A stretch of DNA of 64,000 nt, taken from Acetobacteraceae bacterium (GTDB lineage Bacteria; Pseudomonadota; Alphaproteobacteria; Acetobacterales; Acetobacteraceae). The position numbers were made by a program, and so were the translations under genes. Below the pieces are notes generated by a model. It had not been told where the DNA came from and made no database searches. It saw only the letters and a list, made by a program, of their open reading frames with translations. The DNA is taken from assembly GCA_025354865.1 (NCBI GenBank), contig JANXMB010000060.1, positions 1 through 64,000 of the forward strand, written 5' to 3'. This document shows, one piece after another, positions 17,630-27,027 of the stretch; position 1 is the first letter of the stretch; each line of letters begins with the position of its first letter.

Positions 17630-18589
17630 ATGGACTACACCACGTTCGGGCGGACAGGTTTGCGCGTCAGCGTCGCGGGCCTGGGGTGCGGCGGGTTCAG
17701 CCGCCTGGGACTCACGGCCGGTGCGAGCGAAGACCACGCGATCGGTATCGTGCGCGGGGCGTTGGATTTAGGGGTAAACATCGTCGATACCGCATCGGTC
17801 TACGGCACGGAAGAGGTCGTGGGCAAGGCGTTGCGCGACGTCCCCCGCGACAGCGTGGTCATCTGCACCAAGGCCTCGAAGCCCGCCGGCGACAAACATT
17901 TCAGCGTCGAGAAGATACTGGAAAGCCTAGACGCGTCTTTGAAGCGGCTACAGGTGGACCATGTGGACGTGTTCCAATTGCACGCCGTTCCGCCGGATGC
18001 CTATGACTATGTGCGCGCGGAAATCGCGCCGGCCCTGCTGCGGGAAAAGGAAAAGGGAAAATTCCGCTTCCTCGGCATCACGGAAACCGCCCCCAACGAC
18101 CACGAGCAGGAAATGCTGGGCCGAGCAAGCCAGGATGGGATTTGGGACACGGCGATGCTGGCGTTCCATCTGATGGATCAGGTCGCCCGCAACCAGGTGT
18201 TTCCCCATACCATGGCACACGGCGTCGGCACGCTGACGATGTTTGCAGTCCGATCGATCTTCGCCCGCCCAGACCAATTATCCGACACGATGAAGGGCCT
18301 CGCCGCCGCCGGGCTGGTGCCGGCCGAACTCGCCCAGCGCGGAAATCCGTTGGATTTCCTGGTGCACGAGGGCGGGGCGAGCAACGTGACCGACGCAGCC
18401 TACCGCTATGTGCGCCACGAGCCCGGCGTCGATGTCGTGCTGTTCGGCACCGGCAGCCACGAACACATGCGCACCAACATCCAATCCATCCTGAAACCGC
18501 CCTTGCCGGACGCCGATCGCGCCCGCCTCGCGACCCTGTTCGGCCATCTGCGCGGCGTCGGACTGCAACTACCGCCACCGCGTGCCTGA
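17630..18589 (+). CDS. Aldo/keto reductase
   Basis: A 319-aa NADPH-dependent aldo/keto reductase barrel. The catalytic tetrad is readable as Asp and Tyr in VNIVDTASVYGTEEVVGKAL, Lys in VVICTKASK and His in HVDVFQLHAVPP. The protein begins MDYTTFGRTGLRVSVAGLGCGGFSRLG, a usual AKR opening. ATG at 17630 follows GGAG; an upstream in-frame ATG at 17591 would overlap the divergent gene. The substrate is not predictable. It is monocistronic; the 221 bp to rhlE hold no gene. Confidence 0.9.
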   Translation: MDYTTFGRTGLRVSVAGLGCGGFSRLGLTAGASEDHAIGIVRGALDLGVNIVDTASVYGTEEVVGKALRDVPRDSVVICTKASKPAGDKHFSVEKILESLDASLKRLQVDHVDVFQLHAVPPDAYDYVRAEIAPALLREKEKGKFRFLGITETAPNDHEQEMLGRASQDGIWDTAMLAFHLMDQVARNQVFPHTMAHGVGTLTMFAVRSIFARPDQLSDTMKGLAAAGLVPAELAQRGNPLDFLVHEGGASNVTDAAYRYVRHEPGVDVVLFGTGSHEHMRTNIQSILKPPLPDADRARLATLFGHLRGVGLQLPPPRA

Positions 18590-18810
18590 CCCGCATTTGC
18601 TGCGGTGCGGAATTTTCTTGCCATTTCTGCCGATCCCCGGCATATGCCGCTGGTCTTTCCGCGATTGCGCGATTGGCCTGCCCTTTTCGGCGGGCCCTCC
18701 CGGGAATATCTCAGTCGAAACGCGTTCGTCCCCATTATCGCGCGGGGCGACGGACATTCAGGCGACCGCATCCGGACAAGGGTCCGGCGGCGCTGGAGCT
18801 ACCATACATC

Positions 18811-20076
18811 GTGACCCAAACTACGTTTGCGACCCTCGGCTTGGCCGAGGATCTTCAACGCGCGCTCGTTGCGCATAAATTCTCCATTCCCACGCCCATC
18901 CAGGAACAAGCGATCCCCGCCCTCCTCGCCAAGCGCGATCTGCTCGGCCTCGCGCAGACCGGCTCCGGCAAGACCGCCGCGTTCTCCCTGCCTTTGATGC
19001 AGCATCTGTCGGCGGAAAACGTCCGATCGATGGCGTTCGGCACGCGCGCGCTGATCCTGGCGCCGACCCGCGAACTGGCCCTGCAAATCGACGAAGCCAT
19101 TCGCACCTTCGGCAGCCAATCCCGCCTGCGCACTGTCGTCATCATCGGTGGCGCCAGCCGTTTCAAACAGGTCGAAGCCATGCGGCGCGGCGCGGATATC
19201 GTCATCGGCACCCCGGGCCGGGTCTGCGATCTGATGCAGACGCGCGAATTGAACCTGTCGAACGTGCGCCAGTTCGTGCTGGACGAAGCGGATCGGATGC
19301 TCGACCTCGGCTTCATTCGTGACATCCGCAAGATCGTTGCCGTGCTGCCGGCGCAACGCCAGTCCGCACTGTTCTCTGCCACCATGCCGTCGGAAGTCGC
19401 CACTCTGGCCAACGGCCTGCTGCGCGACCCCGTTCGGGTCGAGATCGAGCGGGTGGAAGCCACCGCGCCGAAGATCGACCAGACCGTCTACCATCTGGCG
19501 ATTTCCGGCAAACTGCCGCTGCTGGGCAGGCTGCTGGAAGACTCTGCGCTCAGCCGGGTGATCGTGTTCACCCGCACCAAGCACGGGGCCAACAAGGTTT
19601 GCGAAACCCTGGAAACGGCGGGACATCGTGCCAACGCCCTGCATGGCAATAAAAGCCAGCCGCAGCGCGAAAAAGCGCTCGACCAGTTTCGCTCCGGTCG
19701 CGCTCGGGTCCTCGTCGCCACCGATATCGCCGCGCGCGGGATCGATGTGACCGGCGTGACCCATGTCATCAACTACGACGTCCCGGTCGAGCCCGAGAGC
19801 TACGTCCATCGCATCGGCCGCACCGCGCGCGCCGGCGCTGCGGGCCACGCAATCACGTTCTGCGACGGATCGGAACGCGGCACGCTCCGCGCGATCGAGC
19901 GTCTGATCGGCGGACCGATCCCGGTGGCCGAGGGCAGCGGCCCGCCGCAACCGCAAACCGCGCCGATCGATCCGCGTCAAAATCGCAATCGCGGGCCCAA
20001 GCCCAACCAAGGGGCGAAGCCGGCGCAAGGCCAGCGGCGCCCTTACGTTCAGCGCGGCGTTCGCTCTGCGGCGTAA
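18811..20076 (+). CDS. rhlE: DEAD-box ATP-dependent RNA helicase (RhlE type)
   Basis: A 421-aa RNA helicase. In order: Q motif FSIPTPIQEQAIP, Walker A AQTGSGKT, PTRELA, TPGR, DEADRMLDLGF, SAT, then the C-terminal domain with ARVLVATDIAARGIDV and HRIGRTARAG. A basic Gln/Pro/Arg-rich tail (NRNRGPKPNQGAKPAQGQ) is typical of the RhlE group and binds RNA non-specifically. GTG at 18811 begins the conserved MTQTTFATLGL; the track's longer ORF is a shadow upstream. It abuts the YaiI-family gene (TAAATG), indicating co-translation. Such helicases act in rRNA maturation and cold response. Confidence 0.95.
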   Translation: MTQTTFATLGLAEDLQRALVAHKFSIPTPIQEQAIPALLAKRDLLGLAQTGSGKTAAFSLPLMQHLSAENVRSMAFGTRALILAPTRELALQIDEAIRTFGSQSRLRTVVIIGGASRFKQVEAMRRGADIVIGTPGRVCDLMQTRELNLSNVRQFVLDEADRMLDLGFIRDIRKIVAVLPAQRQSALFSATMPSEVATLANGLLRDPVRVEIERVEATAPKIDQTVYHLAISGKLPLLGRLLEDSALSRVIVFTRTKHGANKVCETLETAGHRANALHGNKSQPQREKALDQFRSGRARVLVATDIAARGIDVTGVTHVINYDVPVEPESYVHRIGRTARAGAAGHAITFCDGSERGTLRAIERLIGGPIPVAEGSGPPQPQTAPIDPRQNRNRGPKPNQGAKPAQGQRRPYVQRGVRSAA

Positions 20077-20535
20077 ATGACGACGACCATCTACGTCGAT
20101 GGCGATGCCTGCCCGGTGCGGGAGGAGGTTTACAAAATCTCCGACCGCCTGGGTTTGCCGGTCTTCGTCGTCTCCAACGGCTCCCGGCCGATCCGCCCGA
20201 CGGGTCGGCCGCTGGTGCAACTCGTTACCGTCGAAGCCGGCGCCGATATCGCCGACGACTGGATCGCGGAACGGATCGAGCAGACCGATGTCTGCGTGAC
20301 GTCCGACATTCCGCTCGCGTCCCGCTGCCTGGCCAAATCGGCCCGCGCTTTAGCACCGAACGGCAAGGTCTGGACCGCCGACAATATCGGCAACGCGCTC
20401 GCCGGGCGCGCCGTGTCCCAGCATATGCGGGAACTCGGCATGGCGACCGGCGGCCCCGCCCCATTGACGAAACAAGACCGTTCCCGCTTCCTGAGCGCGC
20501 TGGACAGCGCCGTACAGGCGGCGAAACGGGGGTAA
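20077..20535 (+). CDS. YaiI/YqxD family (DUF188) protein
   Basis: A 152-aa protein of the DUF188 (YaiI/YqxD) family, which has a PIN-like fold. The opening TTTIYVDGDACPVREEVYKI, the central VCVTSDIPLASRCL and the C-terminal GPAPLTKQDRSRF are the conserved blocks, with the aspartates in YVDGDACP and TSDIPLA suited to metal binding. The function is not established biochemically; nuclease-like activity is suggested by fold. It starts right after the rhlE stop, hinting at RNA-related work. Confidence 0.9.
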   Translation: MTTTIYVDGDACPVREEVYKISDRLGLPVFVVSNGSRPIRPTGRPLVQLVTVEAGADIADDWIAERIEQTDVCVTSDIPLASRCLAKSARALAPNGKVWTADNIGNALAGRAVSQHMRELGMATGGPAPLTKQDRSRFLSALDSAVQAAKRG

Positions 20536-20540
20536 ACGGC

Positions 20541-21248
20541 ATGGTTGACAAGGTTCTCGGCGTTCTCGGCGGCATGGGCCCGTTGGCCAGCGCCCAGTTC
20601 ATGCTCCGCCTGACCTTGCTGACCCAAGCCGATCGCGACCAGGATCATATCCCCGCAGTCCTGTGGTCCGACCCGAGGGTGCCGGATCGCACCCGTGGCA
20701 AACTATCCGGCGGCGCCGATCCCTTGCCCTGGCTGATCCGTGGGATCGAGGGTTTGAAGCAAGCCGGGGTGGGTGCGATCGCCATTCCTTGCAACACCGC
20801 GCACGGCTGGTATCGCGAAATGGCGGAGGCTGCGGCGATGCCGATCCTGCACATCGTCGATGCCGCCGCCACCGATCTGGCGCGTTTGGGAATCCGGCCG
20901 GGCAAGATCGGTCTGATGGGCACGGCCGCGACGCTGGCGATGCGGCTCTATCAGGAACAGCTGTCGGATCGGGGATGGACGTGCATCGTGCCGGACGACG
21001 AGCAAATGGCCCGCTATGTGACCCCGTCGATCGGCTTGGTGAAGGCCAATCGGGTGGCGGAGGCGTACGAACCCTTGGCCAAGGTCGCCAACGACCTCGC
21101 GGCGCGCGGTGCGACGGCGGTGGTGCTGGGTTGCACCGAAATCCCATTGGGTATTCAAGCGGGGCCGGCCGACGGCCTGCACGCCCCGGTTGTCGATACG
21201 ATCGATGCCTTGGCCCGCGCGTCTATCGAATGGGCGCGCGGGGGTTAG
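20541..21248 (+). CDS. Aspartate/glutamate racemase family protein
   Basis: A 235-aa PLP-independent amino-acid racemase. The opening KVLGVLGGMGPLASAQFMLR is characteristic. Both catalytic cysteines are present, in AIAIPCNTAHGWY and VVLGCTEIPL, which supports two-base racemisation rather than a degenerate homologue. The likely product is D-aspartate, but D-glutamate or broad-spectrum activity is possible. It lies 5 bp after the YaiI gene on the same strand, so it is probably in the rhlE transcript, and it converges with the large autotransporter. Confidence 0.9.
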   Translation: MVDKVLGVLGGMGPLASAQFMLRLTLLTQADRDQDHIPAVLWSDPRVPDRTRGKLSGGADPLPWLIRGIEGLKQAGVGAIAIPCNTAHGWYREMAEAAAMPILHIVDAAATDLARLGIRPGKIGLMGTAATLAMRLYQEQLSDRGWTCIVPDDEQMARYVTPSIGLVKANRVAEAYEPLAKVANDLAARGATAVVLGCTEIPLGIQAGPADGLHAPVVDTIDALARASIEWARGG

Positions 21249-21255
21249 GCGTCGA

Positions 21256-24200
21256 TCAGAAGTCCGTCTTCAAGCGCAGGAAGAAGGCGTTGTCGGTCGT
21301 GGTCTGACCGTAGGTGTAGTCGTAGACCGCGCTCAGGACGAACGGCCCTGCCTGCGAGATCGTCAGACCGGCACCGACATTGGCCAGATCGGCATCGCGT
21401 GCCGGGCCGGTCACGTTGAACGCGCCGCCCGATGGGAAGGACGCCGATGTCGTGATGCGGCTGGTGATCAGGTTACGCACGTAATAGGCGTGCACCTCGG
21501 GGGTGAAGGTCCAACCGGAGGTCTGGGTCAGCGGATAGGCGGCGCGACCGCCGAGCTTGAGCTGCATGACGTCGAGGTGTTGGTCCGCGACATTCAGGTT
21601 GAACAGCCCGGCACCGGACGTCCGGTGCGCGTCCACATCGAGGTGGATTTGCTGGAAGGTGACGTTCGGCGTCAACACCAGACCGGCCGCGTGCCAGTCG
21701 TAACCGCCGGTAATCTTCGTGCTGAACTGCACACCGGTATAATCCGAGTTACGCTGCGTGCCGAAGGCGCTGATATTTTCCTTGGTGTTGTACCAGTGGT
21801 AGCCGAAGGCACCGATGCCATCGACGAAGAACCCGTTCTGGAACCAGGTGGCATAGACGCCGGCCTGCGCGAGCAGATCGCCGGTTTTGTTGCCGGCCTG
21901 CAGGCCCGAGAAGCTGACATCGGTGTTCGACAGCGACAGCGCCACACCCAGGCGCATGTCGGGTCGGATCAGGGTGTCGGCACCCGCCGCTACACCGTAG
22001 GATGTCGCGGTAAAGCCGGCCACGCCTTCTTTGACGCCTTGGCTGAAGCTCTCGCCGAAGGGGCGCGCCCATGCGGTGAAGCCGCGTCCGGTTTCGTCGC
22101 CGGCAGACATGCCCTCGTTTTGCAGCAGGGCGTAGACGCGATTATCGACCGAGGTGGTCAGACCGCCATTGTTGGTCAGAGCCGAACTCAGGAGCGCTTG
22201 CGCGGTGCCGAGCTGCGACGGCTGCAATTGCGAGAAGAACAGGGTCTTTTGCGCCGGCGTCATGGCATTCAAGCTGTTCAGGATGGATTCGCCCGCCGAA
22301 CGGTTGTTCGCGAGGCTATCGATCAACCCTTGCAAGCCGCGAGCGGCATTCAATTCGTTTTGCAGACCCGTGCTGATCAGGCCTTGTCCGGTCCCGACGA
22401 CCGCAGCCTGATACGCGGTATCGATCTGTTGCGTGGAGGGGGCGGCGAAGCTGATCACCAAGGTGTTGGCGGCCTTCGACGCCAGCGGGTTTTGCAGCCA
22501 GGGATCGGCGCTGTCGCTGGATACGGTCGGGGTCGGCGAGAGCGTCAACGCACCGCCGGCGGACACCGCGACGAAGGATGTCAGGGTGCTGGGGCCGACG
22601 AAATGCAGCGCCACACCGGTGCCGGTGCTTGCGAAGCTCGCGCCGCCGCCGATGGTCAGCGACCCCGTGGTGTTGCCGGCGACGGTGACCCCGAGTTGTC
22701 CGGTCGTGCCCTGGTTGTAGCTGCCGGTAATGCCAGCGGCGTTCGTCCCAATGTTGAGCATGCCGAGATTGGAGACCACGCTCGCGCCGATGGTCCCGTT
22801 CAGCGCAACGGACCCGGGGGCCGCGATATTGAACGTGCCATTGTTGGTCATGGCGATCCCGCCGGAGCCGACGATCAGCGCCCCGGTGTTCAAATTGACC
22901 GTCCCGACCGTCGAGATCGTCGAGCCTGCCGCGATAGTACCACCCGACCCAAAGTTCATATTGACGGTGTTGGCGCCGTTATTGCCGACGATATTGCCGG
23001 TCAGCGTGCCGCCGTTCAGGTTGACGGTTTGCCCTGCGCCGGCGCTTTGCAACGCGATGCCCCCGACGACCGAGCCGTTGTTCGTGAACACGGTTGCGGC
23101 GGTGGAGACGGACAGGTCAATCGCGGTGCCGCTGCCATTCGCAGCCCCACCCTGGATCAGCCCGCTCGCGGCATTGGAAATCGTGCCCGACACTGTACCG
23201 CCGGCGGCGACACCGATGGCCGCCCCCCCGGTGGACAGCACGGTTCCGGTATTCGTCAGGCCGGCGACGGTGCCTCCGCTAACGATGGTCACACCGGAGC
23301 CAAGGCCCGTGATCAGGCCGCTATTGACGACCGAGCCGGTATTGCCCGCGACGCTCAGCCCCGTGCTACCGGCGCCGGTCCCGGACATTGTGCCGGTGTT
23401 GCCGATGCCAGCGACCGTTCCGGTGCTGGCGATGGTGACGCCGCCGCCGGGGCCGGTGATCAGGCCGCCGTTGGTGAGCGAGCCGCCATTGCCGACGACG
23501 GTCAACCCGAAGGTGCCGGCGCCCGTGCCAGACATGGTGCCGGTGTTGCCGATGCTGGCAACGGACCCGGTGCTGGCGATGGTGACGCCGCCGCCTGGGC
23601 CGGTGATCATGCCGCTATTGCTCAGCGCGCCGCCGCTGCCTGCAACGGTCAGGCCCGACGTGCCCACACCCGTGCCAGACATGGTGCCGGTATTGCCGAT
23701 GCCGGCGACGGTTCCGGTGCTGGCGATCGTAACGCCGCCGCCCAGACCAGTGATCAGGCCACCGTTGGTGAGCGAACCTGCGTTGCCTGCAACGGTCAGG
23801 CCCAACGCGCCCGCCCCGGTGCCAGACATGGTGCCGGTGTTGCCGATGCTGGCAAGCGTTCCCGTGCTGGCAATGGTGACGCCGCCACCCAGACCAGTGA
23901 TCAGGCCACCGTTCGTGAGCGAACCTCCGCTGCCTGCAACGGTCAGGCCCGACGCGCCCGCCCCGGTGCCCGACATGGTGCCGGTGTTGCCGATGCCGGC
24001 GACGGTTCCGGTGCTGGCGATGGTGACACCGCCGCCCAAGCCCACGATCGTGCCGCTATTGGTGAGCGACCCGGTATTGCCGGCGACGTTCACCGCCTGG
24101 CTGCCCGCCCCGGTGCCGGAGAGGGTGCCGCCGTTGACGATCGGACCGGTCGTTCCGGTGGTCGCAACATTGATCGCGCCACCCGGACCGGTGATCAGGC

Positions 24201-25995
24201 CGTTGTTGGTCAGTGTGCCGGTGTTGCCGGCGACATTCAAACCGTAAGTGCCGGGTCCGGTGGCGGCCAGGGTGCCGCCGCTGTTGTTGGTCAGGACGGT
24301 CAGCGAACCGCCGCTGAGGACCGTGACGCCCGAAGTCGTGCCTTGGAACAAGCCGGTATTAGTCAGGGTGCCGAGCGCGCCGCCGATCTTCAGGCCGGTG
24401 TCGGTGGCGATCACCGTCCCACCGGCGTTGTTCGTGAAGCTACCGATGTTGCCGCCGGTGAAGACGTTGACACCGACGCCATTGCTGCCGTTCGCGGCCA
24501 CCTGCCCGTTATTGACCAACCCGACGAGAATGCCGGACACGCCAAGGGCCGTGCCGTTCGAGCCGTTGGCAGAGATAGTGCCAGCCGCAGCGTTCGTCAC
24601 CGCCTGCACCAATCCGCCAGCGGCGATCGTCATACCCGTGCCGCCCGCGCCCGAAGCATCGACCGTCCCGGTGTTGGTGACGCTGAGCAGAGCGCCCGTC
24701 GGGCCGACGCTGACACCCGCGCCATTCGACCCGGTCGATTGGATCAAGCCGGTATTGCCCAAGGTGGTGACGGTGCCGACGATGCTCGCGCCGATGCCCG
24801 CGCTGCCGGTGGCCTGGATGGTGCCGCCCGTGTTGTTCAGGGTGCCGACGGAACCCGCCGACACGACCTTGAGGCTGGTGCCGCCTGCGCCACTGGTGAG
24901 AACCCGACCCTGGTTGGTCAATGTCGTCACATTGCCGGAGACGGCAATGCCGATGCCGAGACTGCCGGCCGAACCGATCGTGCCGGTCAATGCGTTGGTC
25001 AGGGTGCCCATGTTGCCGGTTGCGGCAACGCTAATACCGGTGCCGGAGACGCCGTCGGCAGTAATCTGCCCTTGGTTGTTAAGGCTCGACAGCGCGCCGG
25101 CAACGTTCACGGCAACAGCCGACGTGCCGTTCGCGATAATCGCCCCGGTCGCGGTGTTCACCAGGCTCGGCACGATCGCCGAGGTGCCGACATTGATCGC
25201 CATACCGCCATCGCCGGCCGCCGAAATGGTGCCCGCATTGCTGACGCTGCCGACCGACGTGGCGATGTTCAACCCGACGCCGTTGGTGCCGGTCGCGGTG
25301 ATGAGACCGGCCGCATTGTTGGTAATCGTGCCGACCGAACCGCCGGCCCCTGCCGTGCCGACGACCACGCCGGCGGCGGAACCGGTGATGGTACCCGTGT
25401 TACCGAGGCTGGCGATGGTGCCGCCGGCGACCACAACCGCCGAACCCAGGGGGCCCGCCGCCGCGATGGTGCCGCCCGTCTGGTTGGTCAAAGTGCCGAC
25501 CGAGCCGCTAGATACGACATTGACGGCGATGCCGGAGGCGCCGCCGGCGCGGACGATCGAGCTGTTGATCAAGCTGCCGATCCCGCCGGCCGCATTGATC
25601 GCCGTCCCCAGACTACCATTGGCCTGAATCAGCCCGGTGCCGGTGTTGGTGATCGTGCCCACCGACGTCGCGGTGACGACGCCGATCCCGATGCCGCCGG
25701 GATCCTGTTGCGACTGGATCGTTCCGTTATTGAGAATGAACGCCGCTGCCCCCGAACCCGTGGCTGCCGCCGGCTGGAACCCGGTCGCGGCGCCGGTGAT
25801 CGTCAGGCTGCCGGCCCCGGTCGTGGTCAGCGAATCGCCGGCGCCCAATGTGACGAATGTCGTTGTGCCAGACTGCGCCGTTGTGACAGTGGTCGCGGTT
25901 TGTGCCCGGGCATCGCCCAATCCGCCGGCCATCGCGAAACCCGCGACCGACGCCAAAAGGGCCGCACGGCGCGAAGAAAAATATGTCTGAGCCAA
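21256..25995 (-). CDS. Large type V autotransporter with repeat-built passenger
   Basis: The 1,579-aa protein has an extended signal peptide (MAQTYFSSRRAALLASVAGFAMAGGLGDARAQ). A very long Gly/Thr/Asn-rich passenger follows, made of beta-helix-like units such as NTGTMSGTGAG and SLTNGGLITGL. The C-terminal beta-barrel of about 270 residues contains GRGFTAWARPFGESFSQGVK and GAGLTISQAGPFVLSAVYDY and ends in the outer-membrane phenylalanine (FLRLKTDF). This is a classical monomeric autotransporter, probably an adhesin or surface structural layer. The passenger has no cysteine visible and no protease motif. Start is a TTG at 25995 behind GGGGGA. The passenger includes five exact-period 147-bp repeats. 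Five upstream genes on the same strand include lipid A and O-antigen functions. Confidence 0.9.
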   Translation of the reverse strand: MAQTYFSSRRAALLASVAGFAMAGGLGDARAQTATTVTTAQSGTTTFVTLGAGDSLTTTGAGSLTITGAATGFQPAAATGSGAAAFILNNGTIQSQQDPGGIGIGVVTATSVGTITNTGTGLIQANGSLGTAINAAGGIGSLINSSIVRAGGASGIAVNVVSSGSVGTLTNQTGGTIAAAGPLGSAVVVAGGTIASLGNTGTITGSAAGVVVGTAGAGGSVGTITNNAAGLITATGTNGVGLNIATSVGSVSNAGTISAAGDGGMAINVGTSAIVPSLVNTATGAIIANGTSAVAVNVAGALSSLNNQGQITADGVSGTGISVAATGNMGTLTNALTGTIGSAGSLGIGIAVSGNVTTLTNQGRVLTSGAGGTSLKVVSAGSVGTLNNTGGTIQATGSAGIGASIVGTVTTLGNTGLIQSTGSNGAGVSVGPTGALLSVTNTGTVDASGAGGTGMTIAAGGLVQAVTNAAAGTISANGSNGTALGVSGILVGLVNNGQVAANGSNGVGVNVFTGGNIGSFTNNAGGTVIATDTGLKIGGALGTLTNTGLFQGTTSGVTVLSGGSLTVLTNNSGGTLAATGPGTYGLNVAGNTGTLTNNGLITGPGGAINVATTGTTGPIVNGGTLSGTGAGSQAVNVAGNTGSLTNSGTIVGLGGGVTIASTGTVAGIGNTGTMSGTGAGASGLTVAGSGGSLTNGGLITGLGGGVTIASTGTLASIGNTGTMSGTGAGALGLTVAGNAGSLTNGGLITGLGGGVTIASTGTVAGIGNTGTMSGTGVGTSGLTVAGSGGALSNSGMITGPGGGVTIASTGSVASIGNTGTMSGTGAGTFGLTVVGNGGSLTNGGLITGPGGGVTIASTGTVAGIGNTGTMSGTGAGSTGLSVAGNTGSVVNSGLITGLGSGVTIVSGGTVAGLTNTGTVLSTGGAAIGVAAGGTVSGTISNAASGLIQGGAANGSGTAIDLSVSTAATVFTNNGSVVGGIALQSAGAGQTVNLNGGTLTGNIVGNNGANTVNMNFGSGGTIAAGSTISTVGTVNLNTGALIVGSGGIAMTNNGTFNIAAPGSVALNGTIGASVVSNLGMLNIGTNAAGITGSYNQGTTGQLGVTVAGNTTGSLTIGGGASFASTGTGVALHFVGPSTLTSFVAVSAGGALTLSPTPTVSSDSADPWLQNPLASKAANTLVISFAAPSTQQIDTAYQAAVVGTGQGLISTGLQNELNAARGLQGLIDSLANNRSAGESILNSLNAMTPAQKTLFFSQLQPSQLGTAQALLSSALTNNGGLTTSVDNRVYALLQNEGMSAGDETGRGFTAWARPFGESFSQGVKEGVAGFTATSYGVAAGADTLIRPDMRLGVALSLSNTDVSFSGLQAGNKTGDLLAQAGVYATWFQNGFFVDGIGAFGYHWYNTKENISAFGTQRNSDYTGVQFSTKITGGYDWHAAGLVLTPNVTFQQIHLDVDAHRTSGAGLFNLNVADQHLDVMQLKLGGRAAYPLTQTSGWTFTPEVHAYYVRNLITSRITTSASFPSGGAFNVTGPARDADLANVGAGLTISQAGPFVLSAVYDYTYGQTTTDNAFFLRLKTDF
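23384..24118 (-). repeat. Five 147-bp tandem repeats in the autotransporter passenger
   Basis: Marker positions of the same motif (gacatNGTGCCGGT) recur at 23384, 23531, 23678, 23825 and 23972, with a degenerate continuation at 24119, exactly 147 bases each time. One period encodes 49 residues (GGGVTIASTGTVAGIGNTGT, then MSGTGAGASGLTVAGSGGSL, then TNGGLITGL). Copies differ by a few substitutions, so recombination could change copy number without a frameshift. Flanking sequence shows older, diverged units of the same pattern. Confidence 0.9.
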
Positions 25996-26123
25996 AGAAT
26001 CGTCCCCCAGGAGGCAGCGCTTTGCGGATTATCTATGGTTCCGTTGCGGTTGTCCACCGGAAGTCCGCCAAAGCACCGGCTCTGTATCGCCCAGTGCTAC
26101 AAATGTCATGCATTGAACAGAAG

Positions 26124-26960
26124 TCAATTTCTGGAGACATCGGCCGGCGCGCAAGCCACCCGCTGCCCCAACAACGCCGGCCAACGCGCCGGCCACCCGT
26201 CGGCGTGGCCGACCTGCGACACAACCTCCGTCCTTATGCACTGCAATCGACGGAATCGCGATTCATACGATCGGGTAATATCCAGACCGACGACCGAATC
26301 TTCACCCCCAACAAAGTGCAATTGCGGTATAAATTGCAATCTATCGGTGTAGTCGGCTGGATTGAGGGAGCCGATAAGCGGCGTTGAACTCTGCCGAGAC
26401 GTCCAAGCAGCGGTATCGAGGTTCGCCGCAACCGTGCGCAGCGTCGCAACATCGTGTCGCCGCGCCGCGACCAGCGCCGCAACCGCCCCGCCGCCGGAAT
26501 ATCCGACCAATGCCACCGACTGCGCACCGCTGCGTGCCAAAAGCCGATCGACAGCCAGATCGGCACTCGCGATCGCCGGTTCGGCATAGCGCCCGGCGGT
26601 CCAATAGAACGGCTCGCATGCCGGGTCGGACCCCGCCTCAATATACTGACACGGGCGCGCCAGATAAGCGACCGAGGCCGAGGGGTCGCGGATCGCCAGT
26701 TCCAATGCGATCGGCGACCAAGGGGTCGGATCGTCCGACGGGCGCGTCCGGGTCGACCACGCATGGCCATCGCCCTCGATATAAACGTGCAGAACCGGAT
26801 CGGCGCCGAAGCGGGCATAGGCGACCAAATGGAACAAGCGGGTTTGGATATCCACCCGCTGCATACCAGCGGACGCCGCCAGACGCGCGGCGTTCGATCG
26901 CGCCTCTCGCCCATTAGCGCAGGCCGCGACGAGCAGGACGAGCCACAGCCGCAATAACAT
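26124..26960 (-). CDS. Predicted lipoprotein alpha/beta hydrolase
   Basis: A 278-aa alpha/beta-hydrolase-fold protein. The N-terminus MLLRLWLVLLVAACANG is a lipoprotein signal with lipobox VAAC, so it is probably an outer- or inner-membrane-anchored periplasmic enzyme. The nucleophile elbow is SVALVGYSGGGAVAAL (G-Y-S-G-G), and the candidate catalytic His is in SQVGHADGWP near the C-terminus. Catalysis is expected to be esterase-like, substrate unknown. The chosen start at 26960 excludes an in-frame upstream stretch that overlaps the ligase gene region and has no lipobox. It sits between the ligase-like gene and the autotransporter on the same strand. Confidence 0.75.
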   Translation of the reverse strand: MLLRLWLVLLVAACANGREARSNAARLAASAGMQRVDIQTRLFHLVAYARFGADPVLHVYIEGDGHAWSTRTRPSDDPTPWSPIALELAIRDPSASVAYLARPCQYIEAGSDPACEPFYWTAGRYAEPAIASADLAVDRLLARSGAQSVALVGYSGGGAVAALVAARRHDVATLRTVAANLDTAAWTSRQSSTPLIGSLNPADYTDRLQFIPQLHFVGGEDSVVGLDITRSYESRFRRLQCIRTEVVSQVGHADGWPARWPALLGQRVACAPADVSRN

Positions 26961-27027
26961 CGCGCCCGCCACCCGCACGCGCGCGCCACCACCCGGCTGG
27001 CGGGTGGCCAGACGCCGGGCCGGCGGC

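Noticed and set aside
22730-25627. Proline/valine-rich plus-strand ORFs (505 and 459 aa)
   Set aside because: Antisense to the autotransporter; the repeat length divisible by three and GC bias keep them open, and their sequence has no recognisable domain.
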